This document shows positions 35,513-37,030 of a stretch of DNA of 37,030 nucleotides, piece after piece. Under the pieces are notes generated by a model. The model made no database searches and had not been told where the DNA came from. It saw only the letters and a program-made list of their open reading frames with translations. Location: contig JANQPP010000117.1 in the NCBI GenBank assembly GCA_028289405.1, forward strand, positions 1 to 37,030, in the 5' to 3' direction. This DNA is from Pirellulales bacterium. GTDB taxonomy: Bacteria; Planctomycetota; Planctomycetia; Pirellulales; JANQPP01. The first letter of the stretch is position 1. Each line of letters opens with the position of its first letter. Made by a program: the position numbers and the translations under genes.

Positions 35513-36410
35513 CGAGGTCTCCCCAATCGCTGGATCCTTTGGCTTGCCAAACCGCCAGCGCGATGCCGTCGGTAACCCATTGCACGGAACCGTCTCCCAT
35601 GGCCACGTTGACCCCGCCGGAGTGATTACTACGGGCCGCCACGGACTCGGAGGAAACCCGGAGGCACGGCCCTGGAAACTCTTCGTCCACGCAAACCGTG
35701 GAATCGACGCCCGAATTCGGCGTGTTGTGCGTCATGAACTGGGCACACGAGAGATCGTCATTAAAGACGTCTCCGCGAAAATCGAAATGTTCATCCTCCA
35801 CGGCCTGGAGCACTTCGGAAAGAAACATCGTGTTGGAAAGTCCATCACCGATGTCTCCCGCCGAGTACTGGCGGTTGGGACTGAAGGGAGCCGTGGAGAA
35901 ATCGCGATTCGTTTGCCAATAATTGCCATTGCCCCAGCAGGCGACATAGTTGCCCCGCGACCGTGTGTATTGATCCCCTTTCCAGAAACCCTTGCGATCG
36001 TCCGGGCAGAAGTACAGCGGAATTTGGACTTGGATGATGGGCAAGTTCTCCGGAGCGTGGAACGACTTGTCCCAATCGTACTGAGCGTCGATCGTATCCT
36101 GCTCGATATAAGGCCATAGGCTGCCCACGAAGGTCTGGCGACGATTTTCACCGTTCGGCCCGGTGTTGCCGGTCGGGTCCCAACCGCCTCCACGAATCGT
36201 GCCGTACGGGAAGACTTTGAAGTTGTCAAAGTAGAGATGCATCGACAACCCCCATTGCTTGAGGTTGTTGACACATTGCAGCCTCCGCGCGGCGGCCCGT
36301 GCCGATTGCACCGCCGGCAACAAGAGCGCGACCAAAATACCGATAATGGCGATTACGACCAACAGTTCGACCAACGTGAATGCTGGCCGCGAGTTTAGAC
36401 GCCGTTTCAT
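35496..36410 (-). CDS. DUF1559 protein with type IV prepilin-like leader
   Basis: 304 residues from ATG 36410. A short basic leader (MKRRLNSRPA) precedes FTLVELLVVIAIIGILVALLLPAVQSARAAARR, the classic class III signal cut by prepilin peptidase before Phe. The globular part shows the planctomycete DUF1559 pattern: CVNNLKQWGLSMHLYFDNFKVFPYG, WPYIEQDTIDAQYDWDKSFHAPENLP, QVQIPLYFCPDD, GLSNTMFLSEVLQA, and the C-terminal SNHSGGVNVAMGDGSVQWVTDGI. AAGGA stands just before ATG 36410. Longer starts (36434, 36494) would put an unusual leader in front. Such proteins are secreted pseudopilin-like components present in many copies per planctomycete genome; exact role unknown. Confidence 0.93.
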   Translation of the reverse strand: MKRRLNSRPAFTLVELLVVIAIIGILVALLLPAVQSARAAARRLQCVNNLKQWGLSMHLYFDNFKVFPYGTIRGGGWDPTGNTGPNGENRRQTFVGSLWPYIEQDTIDAQYDWDKSFHAPENLPIIQVQIPLYFCPDDRKGFWKGDQYTRSRGNYVACWGNGNYWQTNRDFSTAPFSPNRQYSAGDIGDGLSNTMFLSEVLQAVEDEHFDFRGDVFNDDLSCAQFMTHNTPNSGVDSTVCVDEEFPGPCLRVSSESVAARSNHSGGVNVAMGDGSVQWVTDGIALAVWQAKGSSDWGDLDADGR

Positions 36411-36463
36411 GTTCCTTCGACTCCGCAATGCCATGATGAAGCCCCCGTGGGGCGGCCAAAATC

Positions 36464-37030
36464 CTAGACGGTTCGCTTTCGGCGGAATCCCCATCCCAGC
36501 AGCGCCAAAAGGGCCACGGCGCTCGAAACGAGGCCGCTCGGCTCCGGCACGGCGTTCGCCGTGGCGCCGAAGTTGTCCTTGAGGATGGTGAAGTCCTGCA
36601 GGTTGATGGCGCCGTCGCCATTGAAATCGCCATCGGCGAGGGAAGCACCACTGGCGGCGCCGAAGTTCGTCTTGAGGATGGTGAAGTCCTCCAAATCGAC
36701 GGAGCCGTCGCCATTGGCGTCACCCGCGAGGAGCGCGAGCAGCTCGAAATATCGTTCGCCGGAGAGAAAGCGCTGAATGTGGCCGTCGATCTCCGTTTCG
36801 GTCAGGGCGCGGCTCCAAAACACGACCTCGTCAATCGTGCCGGTAAACACTTCCCCGCCATTCGTGCTGCCAATGTGGCCAGCGGCAGCCCCGCCGGAGA
36901 CGAGTGAACTGCCCGGTTCACGCGCGGCGCTCCAGCGTTTGACGCCATCGACAAAGATGGCCATGTCCCCCGATTCCACGTCGTATTGGGCGAGGACATG
37001 ATGCGGCTGGCCATCCTTGAGTACCACGTC
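36464..37030 (-). CDS. LamG-type secreted protein with dockerin-like repeats and PEP-CTERM anchor, 5' end outside window
   Basis: The frame is open to the window edge, so the gene starts beyond 37030. The visible 188 residues begin in a LamG/concanavalin-like domain (HHVLAQYDVESGDMAIFVDGVKRW ... IGSTNGGEVFTGTIDEVVFWSRALTETEIDGHI). Two dockerin-like calcium loops follow (DANGDGSVDLEDFTILKTNFG and DFNGDGAINLQDFTILKDNFG), then AVPEPSGLVSSAVALLALLGWGFRRKRTV, a PEP-CTERM sorting tail. It is probably a large surface or matrix protein. It lies 53 bp upstream of the DUF1559 gene on the same strand, with which it may be cotranscribed. It shares its C-terminal architecture with the gene at 16194. Confidence 0.9.
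   Translation of the reverse strand, partial: DVVLKDGQPHHVLAQYDVESGDMAIFVDGVKRWSAAREPGSSLVSGGAAAGHIGSTNGGEVFTGTIDEVVFWSRALTETEIDGHIQRFLSGERYFELLALLAGDANGDGSVDLEDFTILKTNFGAASGASLADGDFNGDGAINLQDFTILKDNFGATANAVPEPSGLVSSAVALLALLGWGFRRKRTV

Overview
The window looks like a chromosomal segment from a planctomycete, probably Pirellulales-like. The evidence is the protein set: a DUF1501 Tat protein next to a DUF1549/DUF1553 planctomycete-cytochrome protein, a DUF1559 protein with a prepilin leader, secreted proteins with dockerin-like repeats and PEP-CTERM tails, planctomycete-type leucine-rich repeats, and H4MPT-linked C1 genes (fae, mtdB-like). Coding regions are GC-rich. The intergenic spaces are full of short interspersed inverted repeats.

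Layout. 1-6 kb, mixed housekeeping and accessory: 3' part of an XdhC/CoxI gene, a membrane LRR protein between two copies of a 65-bp repeat, a GNAT acetyltransferase, a DUF3124 protein and a CPA2-type cation/proton antiporter. 6-8.3 kb: a KAP-family P-loop NTPase on the minus strand, cut in two by one in-frame TGA. 8.5-15.9 kb, all minus strand: cysteine desulfurase, dnaA, dnaN, dciA (DUF721) and gyrB. This is a replication-origin neighbourhood without recF between dnaN and gyrB. The 489-bp dnaN-dnaA gap has an AT-rich tract and a long hairpin. 16.2-19.2 kb, plus strand: two secreted PEP-CTERM proteins, one of them a subtilisin-like protease with Glu at the expected His position. 19.4-20.9 kb: fae and a methylene-H4MPT dehydrogenase, two consecutive steps of formaldehyde oxidation. 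21.3-26.5 kb, accessory: two GNAT proteins (one AAC(6')-like), an orphan ORF, a TlpA-like thioredoxin and two small membrane proteins. 26.9-37 kb, minus strand: a TPR-CHAT protein, then the planctomycete set PEP-CTERM/LamG - DUF1559 - lipoprotein - DUF1549/1553 - DUF1501.

The most unusual content is non-coding. (i) A ~150-bp multi-hairpin repeat occurs three times in the same orientation, with paired changes in its stems. (ii) A ~56-bp hairpin repeat occurs four times. (iii) A ~20-bp palindrome occurs at least eleven times, with its outer base pair changing as C-G, T-A or A-T. (iv) A ~135-bp element with inverted ends occurs twice. Several of these run into the 5' ends of open reading frames, so the longest-ORF start is probably wrong for at least three genes. 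No transposase, integrase, RAYT gene, CRISPR array, tRNA or rRNA was recognised. All identifications are by eye from sequence motifs and memory of families; no search was run.
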